64,000 nucleotides of DNA from Glycomyces harbinensis (GCF_900101745.1 NZ_FNAD01000002.1:464963-528962), one strand, 5' to 3'; counted from the first letter of the stretch, positions 44,046 to 52,448 are shown. Program-made: numbers and translations. Notes: generated by a model not told the origin, from the sequence alone.

Positions 44046-44939
44046 TCAATCCCTGCCGCGCCACCGGGTCACGGTCGCCGAGACCGTCACGCCGATGGTC
44101 TCGGGCAGGGCGGCCACGGTCTCGGCCAGCGCTCCGGGGTCGAGGTGGCGGGCGCTCGGGCCCATACCCACGAGGCGCATGACCTCGGGATGGCCGAGGT
44201 CGATCGAATAACGAAGCTCGTCGGTCCGCTCGGCCTCGAACACCGAGCCGAGTTGATCGGCGGTCCGCTGCGGTTTGGCGGGGTCGACGCTCAGCAAGTC
44301 CAAGGCGTCGACGAGTTCGCGCAAGTGGTCCTCCCGGGGGGTGAGGACCACGAGAACGCCTCGTGGGTGGAGGATTCGCGAAATCTCGTCGGCGTTGCGG
44401 GGGGCGAAGACGTTCAAGACCGCAGCGGCGGCGTCGTCGCGGATCGGCAGTCGATTCCACGCGTCGGCGAGCACCGCGGCAAGCCCGCCCCGAGTTCCGG
44501 CGGCTTGCCGCGGTCCGTCGTCTCCGGACCGGATCTCCCGCTTGGCGCAGCGGCGCAGCGCGTACTTCGAGGTGTCGAGGCCGATGCCCTCCCTCGAGGG
44601 GTCGGCCGCGACCGCGGCGGCCAGGTAGTGGCCGGTGCCGCAGCCGGGCTCGACGACCGCGCCGGGAGCGTCGGTGAGCGAGGCCTTCGCGACCGCGTCC
44701 ATGAGCGGGTCGTAGACGCCCGATCCCAGGAACTCCTCGCGTGCGGCCACCTGGTCGGCGGTGTCGCCGGTCGTCGCGTTCGAACCGGGCGCCAGCAAGG
44801 GCGCGTAGCCCTGCTTGGCCAGGTCGAAGGAGTGCCCGTCGGGGCACGAGAGGCGGCGGCCGGTCTGGTCGAGGGCCTGGCCGCAGTTGGGGCAGGCGAG
44901 CGCGTCGAGCGCGGGCAGATTCGCTGGACCGTTGTTCAA
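44046..44939 (-). CDS. RlmA-type 23S rRNA (guanine-N1)-methyltransferase
   Basis: A 297-residue SAM-dependent methyltransferase of the RlmA/TlrB group. An N-terminal zinc finger, ACPNCGQ with LSCPDGHSFDLAKQGY, is followed by the SAM motif VVEPGCGTGHYLAAA. RlmAII enzymes modify G748 of 23S rRNA, and TlrB-type enzymes give macrolide resistance. The TTG at 44937-44939 is the proposed start because it overlaps the TetR stop as TTGA. Upstream GTG codons would overlap TetR by dozens of bases. It is coupled to, and coexpressed with, the TetR gene. Confidence 0.88.
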   Translation of the reverse strand: MNNGPANLPALDALACPNCGQALDQTGRRLSCPDGHSFDLAKQGYAPLLAPGSNATTGDTADQVAAREEFLGSGVYDPLMDAVAKASLTDAPGAVVEPGCGTGHYLAAAVAADPSREGIGLDTSKYALRRCAKREIRSGDDGPRQAAGTRGGLAAVLADAWNRLPIRDDAAAAVLNVFAPRNADEISRILHPRGVLVVLTPREDHLRELVDALDLLSVDPAKPQRTADQLGSVFEAERTDELRYSIDLGHPEVMRLVGMGPSARHLDPGALAETVAALPETIGVTVSATVTRWRGRD

Positions 44940-45520
44940 GAAGCTGCTTTCGGGTCGAGGAGGCGCAGGAACGAGCGGAAGGCCGCGGGCATATCGAACG
45001 TCTCGGGCTCGTGGAGCCACTGGTACTGGAGGCCGTCCATGATCGCGATGACGAGCGGCGCGGCCTCCTCCGGGGTGAGTCCGGAAGGAAGCCGGTCACC
45101 CCATTCCAGGCGCAGCGTGGCGGCCAGCCGCTCGCGCACCAGGCGGTAGCGGTCGCGGAAGTACTCGGCGGCGGGGTGGTCCTCGGTGACGGACTCGCCG
45201 AGCAGGGCCGAGAACGTGCGCACGATCGCGATCCGGTTCGCGTTCGCCTCCACGACGGCCTCGGTGTCGGCCATGGTCATCGGTTCGGCGACCGTGTCGC
45301 GGCCCCCGGAGTCGGTCTGCTCGCGGAACCGGAGCACCCCGATGAGCAGGTCCTCTTTGCTCGGGAAGTAGTGCAGGAGCCCCTGCTGGGTGAGGCCGAC
45401 CTTCTCGGCGACGGCGGCGAGGCTCGCCCCGCGGTAGCCGCGTTCGGCGATGACCTCGATCGCGGCCCGGACGATCTCCTCGCGCCGGGCCCGGCCGCGC
45501 GCGCCGTGCTGCGTGGGCAT
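44936..45520 (-). CDS. TetR family transcriptional regulator
   Basis: A 194-residue TetR regulator. The helix-turn-helix around residues 12-58 reads EEIVRAAIEVIAERGYRGASLAAVAEKVGLTQQGLLHYFPSKEDLL, and the C-terminal domain resembles BetI-like TetR_C_6. The ATG at 45518-45520 has GAGAGG 6 nt upstream. It is divergent from a GH3 beta-glucosidase and shares a four-base overlap with the rRNA methyltransferase gene downstream. The intergenic half-sites suggest it controls both directions. On the minus strand TATAAT at 45561-45566 is a likely -10. Confidence 0.92.
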   Translation of the reverse strand: MPTQHGARGRARREEIVRAAIEVIAERGYRGASLAAVAEKVGLTQQGLLHYFPSKEDLLIGVLRFREQTDSGGRDTVAEPMTMADTEAVVEANANRIAIVRTFSALLGESVTEDHPAAEYFRDRYRLVRERLAATLRLEWGDRLPSGLTPEEAAPLVIAIMDGLQYQWLHEPETFDMPAAFRSFLRLLDPKAAS

Positions 45521-45571
45521 GGGTGCCTCTCGTGAGCAGGACTTCGGTGCCTCAGCATAGATTATAAATTC

Positions 45572-45601
45572 TCGGTAACGGAACCTACCGATCGGTCGGT
45601 A
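45572..45601. promoter_or_regulatory. TetR operator cluster TCGGTA/TACCGA/TCGGTA
   Basis: Half-sites TCGGTA (45572-45577), TACCGA (45586-45591) and TCGGTA (45596-45601) make two overlapping inverted repeats, the inner one TACCGA-N4-TCGGTA. They lie between the TetR gene and the GH3 gene, next to the TetR -10 element. Confidence 0.6.
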
Positions 45602-45641
45602 AACGAGGCATACTCCAGGTCGAACCGAAAGGAAGGGCGAC

Positions 45642-48110
45642 ATGAGCGACTGGACCGTCCCGGCCGACCGACCCGAATACGACGCGGCCGCCGAAGCCGC
45701 ACTGGCGAAGCTGGACCTTGAGACCAAGGCCGACCTGCTCGCCGGCATCGACATGTGGCGGACCCTCGCGGCCCCCGAGGCGGGGCTGCGGTCGATGACC
45801 GTCTCCGACGGGCCGATCGGGGTGCGGGGCCGGTTCTGGACCGCCGCCGACCCGTCGCTCGCACTGCCGAGCCCGACCGCGCAGGCCGCGTCCTGGGACC
45901 CCGAACTGGTGCGCCGCATCGGCAACGCGCTCGCGGCCGAGGCCCGCCGCAAGGACGTCGACGTGCTGCTCGCGCCGACGATCAACCTGCACCGCTCCCC
46001 GCTGGGCGGGCGCCACTTCGAGGCCTTCAGCGAGGACCCGTACCTGACCGGGCGCATCGCCACGGCGTACGTCGCCGGGGTCCAGGAGCGCGGCGTGGGC
46101 ACCACCATGAAGCACTACGTGGCCAACGACGCCGAGACCGACCGGTTCACCGTCGACAACGTCATCGGCGAGCGGGCGCTGCGCGAGCTGTACCTGCGCC
46201 CGTTCGAGATGATCGCCGCCGCGGTGAACCCGTGGGGCGTCATGACCGCCTACAACGCCGTCAACGGCACCACCATGACCGCGCACCGGGAGCTCATGGC
46301 GGTCCTGCGCGACGAGTTCGGCTTCGACGGGTTCAACGTCTCGGACTGGGGCGCCGCCCGCCACACCGTCGAGGACGTCGAGGCCGGGCTCGACCTGGCG
46401 ATGCCCGGGCCGTTCACGATCTACGGCGCGCACCTGGTCGAGGCCGTGCGCGAGGGCCGCACCAGCGAGGAGCACGTGGACGCCGCGGTGCGCCGGATGC
46501 TCAAGCTCGCCGCCCGCGTCGGCGCGCTCGAGGGCGTCGCGGCGGCGGTGGACGAGCGGATCGAGGCGGTCGAGGACCCCGAGGCGTTCCTGCGCGAGAT
46601 CGCCCGCCGCTCCTTCGTGCTCGCCAAGAACGGCGTTCCCGCCGGCGACGAGGCGGCGATGCTGCCGCTGCACGGCGACGCGATCCACCGGCTCGCGCTC
46701 ATCGGCCCGGCCGCGGCCGAGGCCCGCGTGCTCGGCGGCGGCTCCGCGACGGTGTTCCCGCCGCATGTGGTCGCCCCGCTCGACGGCCTCCGCGCCGCCC
46801 TCGGCGACCGCGTCCAGTACGCGCAGGGCGTGGACCTGTTCGAGCAGATCACGGCCGCCGGCCGCGGCTTCGCGCTGACCGTCAGGCCCGTGAGGCACGA
46901 CGGGACCGAGCTGGCCCCCGAGCCGCTCGCGAACGGCGACGTCAAGTGGATGGGCTACGTGCCGGGCCTCGACCCCTCCGAGCTGCACCTCGCGATCGTC
47001 GAGGGCGTGTACACGGTCCAGGCGACCGGCGAGCACGTCTTCGGCACCCGCGGCGCGGGCCGCCACAAGCTGGTCGTCGGCGGCGAGGTGCTCTTCGACG
47101 GCGCCCACGTCTTCGCCGGGGACGACCCGTTCGAGGCGTTCTTCGGGCCCGGCGTCGAGCGCGCCCGGGTCCGTCTCGAAGCGGGGCAAGAGGTCTCGGT
47201 GCGGCTGGAGTACACGCCGGACGACTTCCCGCCCGGGTTCCCGCCGTCGGTCCTGTTCGGCCTCATGCACACCGAGCCGCGCCCCGACGAGGACCGGCTC
47301 ATCGCCGAGGCCGTCGAGACCGCCCGCGACGCCGAGGTGGCGGTCGTGGTCGTCTCCACGACCGCGATGACCGAGTCGGAGGGCTTCGACCGGCGCGACC
47401 TGCGCCTGCCCGGACGCCAGGATGAACTCGTCTCGGCGGTCGCGGCGGCCAACCCGAACACGGTCGTGGTGGTCAACACCGGTTCGCCGGTGGAGATGCC
47501 GTGGGCCGACGAGGTGGCCGCGATCCTGCTGACCTGGTTCCCGGGCCAGGAGGGCGGCGGCGCCCTCGCCGAGGTGCTGCTGGGCGCCGAACCGGGCGGG
47601 CGCCTGACCACGACGTGGCCCAGGCGCCTCGAGGACGCGCCGGTGGTCCAGGTCGTGCCGACCGGCGAGGGCGAACTGCACTACGACGAGGGCGTCTTCA
47701 TCGGCTACCGGGCCTGGGAGCGGCGCGGCGGCGCGGAGCCGGCCTTCTGGTTCGGCCACGGGCTGTCGTACACCGACTGGGAGTACGAGGAGATCGGCGT
47801 CGACGGCGACGAGGTGACCGTCCGCGTCCGCAACAGCGGCAGCGTCAAAGGCCGCGAAGTGGTCCAGGTGTACCTGGCCCCCGAGGCCGAGGTGCAGGGC
47901 GGCATCGAGAAGCACCGCCTGGCGGGCTTCCAGGCGATCGAAGCCGAGCCCGGTGAGACGGTCGAAGTGGTCGTCCGGCTCGAGGAGCGCTCGTTCCAGT
48001 ACTGGAGCGAGCAGGAGCACGGCTGGCGCGACGCGGGCGGCACGTGGACCGTGGAGGCGGGCCGCAACGTGGGAGACCTGCGCCTGAGCGCTCCGGTGAA
48101 GCGGGCTTAG
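45642..48110 (+). CDS. GH3 family beta-glucosidase with PA14 insertion
   Basis: An 822-residue glycoside hydrolase. The N-terminal GH3 barrel carries the nucleophile Asp in FDGFNVSDWGAARH, and KHYVANDAETDR is typical. The C-terminal GH3 domain is split by a PA14-like insertion at about residues 400-540 (DVKWMGYVPGLDPSELHLAIVEG, FGTRGAGRHKLVVGGEVLFDG). A fibronectin III-like domain ends it (VTVRVRNSGSVKGREVVQVYLA). No signal peptide is seen, so it acts in the cytoplasm on imported glucosides. The ATG at 45642 has GGAAGGG about 5 nt upstream. It is divergent from a TetR regulator. Confidence 0.94.
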   Translation: MSDWTVPADRPEYDAAAEAALAKLDLETKADLLAGIDMWRTLAAPEAGLRSMTVSDGPIGVRGRFWTAADPSLALPSPTAQAASWDPELVRRIGNALAAEARRKDVDVLLAPTINLHRSPLGGRHFEAFSEDPYLTGRIATAYVAGVQERGVGTTMKHYVANDAETDRFTVDNVIGERALRELYLRPFEMIAAAVNPWGVMTAYNAVNGTTMTAHRELMAVLRDEFGFDGFNVSDWGAARHTVEDVEAGLDLAMPGPFTIYGAHLVEAVREGRTSEEHVDAAVRRMLKLAARVGALEGVAAAVDERIEAVEDPEAFLREIARRSFVLAKNGVPAGDEAAMLPLHGDAIHRLALIGPAAAEARVLGGGSATVFPPHVVAPLDGLRAALGDRVQYAQGVDLFEQITAAGRGFALTVRPVRHDGTELAPEPLANGDVKWMGYVPGLDPSELHLAIVEGVYTVQATGEHVFGTRGAGRHKLVVGGEVLFDGAHVFAGDDPFEAFFGPGVERARVRLEAGQEVSVRLEYTPDDFPPGFPPSVLFGLMHTEPRPDEDRLIAEAVETARDAEVAVVVVSTTAMTESEGFDRRDLRLPGRQDELVSAVAAANPNTVVVVNTGSPVEMPWADEVAAILLTWFPGQEGGGALAEVLLGAEPGGRLTTTWPRRLEDAPVVQVVPTGEGELHYDEGVFIGYRAWERRGGAEPAFWFGHGLSYTDWEYEEIGVDGDEVTVRVRNSGSVKGREVVQVYLAPEAEVQGGIEKHRLAGFQAIEAEPGETVEVVVRLEERSFQYWSEQEHGWRDAGGTWTVEAGRNVGDLRLSAPVKRA

Positions 48111-48120
48111 AGGACACAGA

Positions 48121-48154
48121 GAAGGCGGGCGGGACCGATGTCCCGCCCGCCTTC
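48121..48154. terminator. Bidirectional hairpin between convergent genes
   Basis: Perfect 15-bp stem (48121-48135 with 48140-48154) and a 4-nt loop between the GH3 stop and the YtxH-like gene stop. Confidence 0.75.
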
Positions 48155-48168
48155 GCCGGCTCGTCAAC

Positions 48169-48501
48169 TCAGAAGCCGGCGGAGTCCTCGCGCAGCGCCC
48201 GGTCGCTGCGGACCGGGGTGGTGACCCCGGCGGAGTCCCACGGCTCCTTCTTCGGGGGTTCGTCCGCACTCCTGGTGAAGTTCTCGACGACCTCGCCGAA
48301 CTTCGTGCCCTTGATCTTGTCCTCGACCAGGTCCGCGGCCTTGCCGGCCTGCTCGCGCACTGACGAGGTGACCTGCTGGACCTTGTCGTTCCCGGTGACC
48401 CGCCGCGTGTAGTCCACGATCTGGTCGTAACGCTCCCGGCCGGCCTTCGCCCCCAGGATGTAGCCGACCGCGAATCCGGCTACGAGATACCACTTCCGCA
48501 T
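48169..48501 (-). CDS. YtxH-like membrane-anchored protein
   Basis: A 110-residue protein with a short N-terminal membrane helix (YLVAGFAVGYILGAKAG) followed by an amphipathic YtxH-like stretch (RERYDQIVDYTRRVTGNDKVQQVTSSVREQAGKAADLVEDKI) and a Pro/Glu-rich tail. YtxH proteins are general-stress or envelope-associated; their precise role is unknown. The ATG at 48499-48501 has GGGGAGG 5 nt upstream, so the longer open frame is rejected. It converges with the GH3 gene across a strong hairpin. Confidence 0.83.
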   Translation of the reverse strand: MRKWYLVAGFAVGYILGAKAGRERYDQIVDYTRRVTGNDKVQQVTSSVREQAGKAADLVEDKIKGTKFGEVVENFTRSADEPPKKEPWDSAGVTTPVRSDRALREDSAGF

Positions 48502-48770
48502 ATTTGCCTCCCCCGGCCGGCCCTTCGACCGAATCCTCGGTTCACTGTGCACTGCAATTCACTCTGCGTGGCCGCAGTTAGCGGCCATTCTGCCGCATCT
48601 GGGGGTGCCCCGGCGGTCCATGGCGAAACACACCTGGCGAAACCACGCGAATTTCCCCGACCGGGGGACGGCGCTCGGACGCGCGTCACACCCACCCCGG
48701 CGGCACCGGCGCGCGCCGGTCCTGTACTGTCGTATCCGGTTCGCAAGGTGAAAGCCGAGCTCGAACCCCT

Positions 48771-48846
48771 TCCCCAATAGCTCAATTGGCAGAGCAGCCG
48801 ACTGTTAATCGGCAGGTTCTTGGTTCGAGTCCAAGTTGGGGAGCCA
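48771..48846 (+). tRNA. tRNA-Asn(GTT)
   Basis: A complete cloverleaf of 73 nt plus encoded CCA (48844-48846). The acceptor stem is TCCCCAA/TTGGGGA, the D arm GCTC-AATTGGCA-GAGC, the anticodon loop CTGTTAA with GTT and the T arm CTTGG-TTCGAGT-CCAAG. It lies upstream of a terminator. No integrase or att-like repeat is nearby. Confidence 0.97.
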
Positions 48847-48860
48847 AGCCAGCACTATCC

Positions 48861-48901
48861 GAACCCCGGGCCGGGAAAGCCGCCCCGGGGTTCTTTGTGT
48901 T
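48861..48901 (+). terminator. Terminator of tRNA-Asn
   Basis: GAACCCCGGG (48861-48870) pairs with CCCGGGGTTC (48884-48893), followed by TTTGTGTT. It ends exactly at the stop of the convergent flavin oxidoreductase gene. Confidence 0.8.
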
Positions 48902-50109
48902 CAGCCGACGTGGTCTCGGCGGTAGCGGGACAGGTGGCGGGAGCGGCGGTAGCGGTCGAGCAGGAGGGCCACCGTGGGCGCCCGGGGCGGCGTGTCCCTC
49001 CCGTCTCCCATGGACTGCAGCCTCCCGGTGATCGCGGCCTGGACCGCCGCCGCCCGTATCGGCTTGGACCGGATCATCGAGCACGGCGGCTCGACCGGCG
49101 CGTCGTCGCCCGCGAGCCAGCGGCGCGGGGCCTCCGGCTGCTGCGCGAGCGCCGTCGCCGCGCCCACGAGCGCGAAGCCGCGCTCGATGACGCGTTCGGC
49201 GGCTTCGCGGCGGCGGACGCCGCCGGTGAGCATCAGCGGGACGGCCGCCCGGTCGACCAGGCGGCCGGCGAGGTCGATGAGGTACGCCTCGCGGGCCAGC
49301 GTGCTGTGGTCGGCGGTCTGCTCCGGGGAGATCAGCGATTCGATGTTGCCTCCCGAGAGCTCCACGAAGTCGACGGAGTCGCCGAGCCATTCGACGACCT
49401 GCCGCGCGTCGTCGATCGCGAAGCCGCCGCGCTGGAAGTCGGCGGAGTTGAGCTTGACCGCGATGCCGAAGCCGGGATCGACGCGGTCGCGGACGGCGTC
49501 GACGATCTCCAGGAGCAGGCGCGCCCGGTTCCGGAGCGACCCGCCCCACTCGTCGTCGCGGCGGTTGACCAGCGGGGACAGGAACTGGGAGACGAGGTAG
49601 CCGTGGGCGGCGTGGATCTCGACGCCGGGGAATCCGGCCTCCCGGGCCAGGCGGGCGGTCGTCGCGAAGCGGTCGATGACATCGCGGATGTCCTGCTCCG
49701 CCATGGGTTTCGGGACGGGGTAGAGCCGCGAGAGCGATCCGATCGCGACCTGCACGGCCGACGGCGCCAGGGCGAGCGCGCCCGTGTCGCGCAGGACCAG
49801 CCGGCCCGGGTGGTTGATCTGCATCCAGACCGGTGCGGCGCCCGCGGCGGACGCCCAGCGCCGGAACGGTTCGAGGTCGCTGGTCTCGTCGAGCACGATG
49901 TCGCCGGGCTGGGCGACGGCGCGGCGGTCGACCATGACATGCCCGGTGATGATGAGCCCCGCCCCTCCGGCGCCCCACCGGCGGTAGAGCCGCTCGAGCC
50001 GCTCGTCGGGTTGCTGTCCGGGCCCGGCGAGCTGTTCTTCCATGGCGGCCTTGACGATGCGGTTGCGCAGCGTGGTCCCGCTCCGCAGCGGCAGTGGACT
50101 GTCGAGCAT
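48901..50109 (-). CDS. NADH:flavin oxidoreductase, Old Yellow Enzyme family
   Basis: A 402-residue FMN TIM-barrel ene-reductase. FMN and active-site features are RIVKAAMEEQL, QINHPGR, VEIHAAHGYLVSQFLSPLVNRRDDEWGGS (paired catalytic His/Asn region) and MLTGGVRRREAAERVI. The C-terminal 50 residues are extra and basic. The ATG at 50107-50109 has AAGGAG 6 nt upstream. It lies 51 bp downstream of a MarR regulator gene on the same strand, and two repeat operators fill the gap. Electrophilic enals, enones or nitro compounds are typical substrates. Confidence 0.92.
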   Translation of the reverse strand: MLDSPLPLRSGTTLRNRIVKAAMEEQLAGPGQQPDERLERLYRRWGAGGAGLIITGHVMVDRRAVAQPGDIVLDETSDLEPFRRWASAAGAAPVWMQINHPGRLVLRDTGALALAPSAVQVAIGSLSRLYPVPKPMAEQDIRDVIDRFATTARLAREAGFPGVEIHAAHGYLVSQFLSPLVNRRDDEWGGSLRNRARLLLEIVDAVRDRVDPGFGIAVKLNSADFQRGGFAIDDARQVVEWLGDSVDFVELSGGNIESLISPEQTADHSTLAREAYLIDLAGRLVDRAAVPLMLTGGVRRREAAERVIERGFALVGAATALAQQPEAPRRWLAGDDAPVEPPCSMIRSKPIRAAAVQAAITGRLQSMGDGRDTPPRAPTVALLLDRYRRSRHLSRYRRDHVG

Positions 50110-50118
50110 GCGAACTCC

Positions 50119-50163
50119 TTCAAGACTTGAACTATTTGAAAGAGTACTGCAAGACTTGAACTA
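50119..50163 (-). promoter_or_regulatory. Duplicated MarR operator CAAGACTTGAACTA
   Basis: The 14-bp sequence CAAGACTTGAACTA occurs exactly at 50121-50134 and 50150-50163. The first copy sits within the perfect palindrome TTCAAG-A-CTTGAA (50119-50131), and the second includes the MarR stop codon. The 29-bp spacing is close to three helical turns. This is the only non-coding DNA between the MarR gene and its downstream flavin oxidoreductase. Confidence 0.75.
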
Positions 50164-50604
50164 AATCTGCGACCGGTCGAGATCGGCGACCTCGGCCATG
50201 TTCGCGAGCGTCTCGGCGAGGGTGCGCAGGTCGGCGGGCGACAGCGCCGCGAACGGCGTCGCCTCCAGCGCGGCCGCGATGACCTCGCCGCGCGCCCGCT
50301 CGCCTTCGGGGGTCAGCGCGAGGACGCTCGAGCGGCCGTCATGGGGGTCGCGCCGCCGCTCGACGTAGCCGCGGTCCTCCAGCTGCTTGGCGATGAACGT
50401 CAGGTTGGAGGCGTTGCAGTGCAGGCGCCGCGCCACCGCCCGCATGGGCGGCGCCGGCAGGTCGGGGTCGATGGACCAGAGCGCCTGCCCGGTCTGGTAG
50501 GTGAGGCGGAGCCGGCTCAGCACCGGCTCCAGCTTCGTGCTCGTGACCATCGAGATCTCGTGAACCGCGCGAACCACGCTCAGCAGATCGTCCATGCCAC
50601 CCAT
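50161..50604 (-). CDS. MarR family transcriptional regulator
   Basis: A 147-residue winged helix-turn-helix protein. The recognition region is MRAVARRLHCNASNLTFIAKQLEDRGYVERRRDPHDGRSSVLALTPEGERA, with the MarR wing. Start is the ATG at 50602-50604; the ATG at 50595 is an alternative, and neither has a strong ribosome site. It lies just upstream of the Old Yellow Enzyme gene, with two identical palindromic sites between them, so it probably represses that gene in response to an electrophile. Confidence 0.92.
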   Translation of the reverse strand: MGGMDDLLSVVRAVHEISMVTSTKLEPVLSRLRLTYQTGQALWSIDPDLPAPPMRAVARRLHCNASNLTFIAKQLEDRGYVERRRDPHDGRSSVLALTPEGERARGEVIAAALEATPFAALSPADLRTLAETLANMAEVADLDRSQI

Positions 50605-50641
50605 TGTGAACCAGGGCGATCACGGGAGGCGGGCGTCGGCC

Positions 50642-51940
50642 TCACTCGCGGCGGCGGCGCGAGCGCCAGTTCCGGGCCCCCCGGTAGACCCAGGAGACCG
50701 CTCCGAGCATCGCCGTCGCGAGTCCCGAGGTCAGGAGGCTCTGGCGGAAGGTCACGCCGCTGCCGACGAGCTGATCGCGCAGCCCGGTGCCGGCCGTGTC
50801 GATCGTCAGCGCGACGACCGCGCCGAGGACGCCGAGCGTCGAGATGAGCGGGGCGCGGTTGACGACGAAGTCGAGGACGGTCAGCAGCCCGTTCGTCAGG
50901 CGCATCCCTTCGCGGCGCAGCCCCGCCGGCGGGAGGGCGCTCCGCCAGGCCGCGACGGCGACGACGATCTGGCCGGTCAGCCAGATGTGCCGGTGCGCGC
51001 CGTCGTCCCACAGCGCCCAGGACCCGCGGACGAGGTTCGGCCCCGAGATCGTCTGGTCGCCGCCGATGAGGAACTGGACCGCGCGCAGGCAGGCCGTGCG
51101 CGAGCGGTGGTCCTCGAGTTTCGCCAGGGCGAGCAGGCACCAGGCCGTGCCGCTGTTGGCGCACTTGTTGGTCAGCTGGAGGGACGTGCGGTCCTGGGCG
51201 GTGTGCCACTCGTCGAGGCTGTTGGGCCACCTGCCGCTGTCGCGCTGCTGCTTGACCACGTACTCGACCGCGAGCTGGAACGCTTCGGACGGGACGCGCG
51301 CGGCCTGGAACGCGACCAGCACCTGCGCGGTGGTCCCCGGGTTCGGGCGGGCCGAGCTGGTGACGCCCCAGCCGTGGCTCGCGTTGTCCTGGCAGCGCAG
51401 GAGGTAGGAGACGATGTTGTCCTGGAGGTCGTCGCGGTGGCGCCAGAGGGCGAAGGCCCACAGGGTCAGCGCGGACGGCATGGTGCGCGGGAGTTCGCCG
51501 TCGGGCGCGGAGGCGACGGAGCCGTCGCGCACGTCGATGCAGGATTCGAGGAACGCCAGTCCGTTCTCGATCTCGCGGCTCCTGGTGTCGGGTGCGATCT
51601 CGTAGAGCGCGATTAGGGCCCAGGCGGTCGGTTCCGCTCCGGCGAAGGCGAACTCGCCGCTGCGGAAGGAGCCGTCCTTGTTCTGCCGGGTCTTGATCCA
51701 GCGCTTGGTGGCGCCGAGGTCGACGTCGTCGAGGATCGAGGCGATCTGCCTCCCGCATCGCCGGAGCGCGGCGACCGCGCAGACGGCGTCGACGGTTCCG
51801 CCCCACAGCGACGCCTCCGCGCCGCCCGCCGACACGGGCCACACCTGCTGGCCGGCGATGCGATGGCGCTTGAGCCATGTCGCGGCGAGCGCCAGGCGTT
51901 CGTTCAGTTCGACCTCGGTGGGCCATCGCCTTTTGGGCAT
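50642..51940 (-). CDS. Prenyltransferase/squalene-cyclase repeat-like protein with C-terminal membrane helices
   Basis: A 432-residue protein without a firm family. Residues 20-350 read as alpha-alpha toroid repeats like those of terpene cyclases and protein prenyltransferases (TKRWIKTRQNKDGSFRSGEFAFAGAEPTAWALIALYE; LLRCQDNASHGWGVTSS; VVKQQRDSGRWPNSLDEWH). I see no DxDD cyclase motif. Two hydrophobic helices follow at about residues 360-425, before a basic end (WRSRRRRE). The ATG at 51938-51940 has GGAGG 7 nt upstream. It stands alone upstream of the MarR gene, so its partners are unknown. A signalling, scaffold or lipid-handling role is speculation. Confidence 0.65.
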   Translation of the reverse strand: MPKRRWPTEVELNERLALAATWLKRHRIAGQQVWPVSAGGAEASLWGGTVDAVCAVAALRRCGRQIASILDDVDLGATKRWIKTRQNKDGSFRSGEFAFAGAEPTAWALIALYEIAPDTRSREIENGLAFLESCIDVRDGSVASAPDGELPRTMPSALTLWAFALWRHRDDLQDNIVSYLLRCQDNASHGWGVTSSARPNPGTTAQVLVAFQAARVPSEAFQLAVEYVVKQQRDSGRWPNSLDEWHTAQDRTSLQLTNKCANSGTAWCLLALAKLEDHRSRTACLRAVQFLIGGDQTISGPNLVRGSWALWDDGAHRHIWLTGQIVVAVAAWRSALPPAGLRREGMRLTNGLLTVLDFVVNRAPLISTLGVLGAVVALTIDTAGTGLRDQLVGSGVTFRQSLLTSGLATAMLGAVSWVYRGARNWRSRRRRE

Positions 51941-52448
51941 CACGCACCTCCACGGGGAGAGGCGGAAGCGCCGCGGTGAATCGGGTTGGATCAAGGCGCA
52001 CTTCAGCCATCGGATTCGTGCTCTCAGTGCGCCATTGCACTTGAAACATGCAGACTTCCAATGATGGCAGAAGGGAAGGGCTCTCGCACGAGTGAGGATC
52101 GACTTACTTCAATCTCAGTGGCCATTCGAGCCACGCTGGCACGAGATGACACGGTTGGACCGTCCTAGCTTGTCCCCCAAGGGATCTCGGATGAAAACAC
52201 GCATTCTCGAGCATCGCTTTCCGGTGCCCGGAATCGTGATTTCCATCCGATCACACAATGAACACTGTGCGATTGCGACAAGGACAGAAGAGATCGCCTT
52301 GAGTCAATTTCCCGACAGTTCACAAGATCATTCGACCGAGTCCGCAGCCGCGGCGCCGGAGTCCTCGAGCCGGCACCGGTCCGCAAGGCCGGGCGCGAGC
52401 GGGTCGGGCGGTAAAGTTGAGGCTGACGTCAAGTTGAGAGGGGTCCTC
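51941..52448. other. Long intergenic region of lower GC
   Basis: About 508 bp between the prenyltransferase-repeat gene and a plus-strand TetR gene, distinctly more AT-rich than average. The TetR reading frame stays open back to 52092, but that stretch lacks TetR similarity and a ribosome site. No tRNA, strong hairpin or convincing small gene was found. It may be a decayed gene or hold distal regulatory sites. Confidence 0.4.
52417..52432. promoter_or_regulatory. Operator copy at the TetR promoter
   Basis: The minus-strand reading TTGACGTCAGCCTCAA resembles the site TTGACGTCATAGTCAA found upstream of the DsbA unit (13 of 16). It starts inside the -10-like TAAAGT (52412-52417) and covers the expected start of transcription of the TetR gene. 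Confidence 0.6.

Noticed and set aside
44940..45020. Longer RlmA start at GTG 45020
   Set aside because: It would overlap the TetR coding sequence by 85 bases, and the added residues precede the family zinc finger without similarity.
45585..48269. 894-residue minus-strand open frame over the GH3 gene
   Set aside because: It is a shadow of the glycoside hydrolase. The translation has no family features and includes the intergenic hairpin.
48547..48780. 77-residue plus-strand ORF before tRNA-Asn
   Set aside because: It has no ribosome site or recognisable features and runs into the tRNA gene.
48771..48901. tRNA-Asn as an integration (att) site of a genomic island
   Set aside because: No integrase, no repeated tRNA 3' end and no mobile genes were found nearby. 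The downstream sequence is just a terminator and a convergent enzyme gene.
52092..52448. Extended N-terminus of the TetR gene, or a small secreted peptide gene (MKTRILEHRF start at about 52191)
   Set aside because: The frame is open but lacks a ribosome site and TetR similarity. No RiPP-like leader/core pattern or modifying enzyme is nearby.
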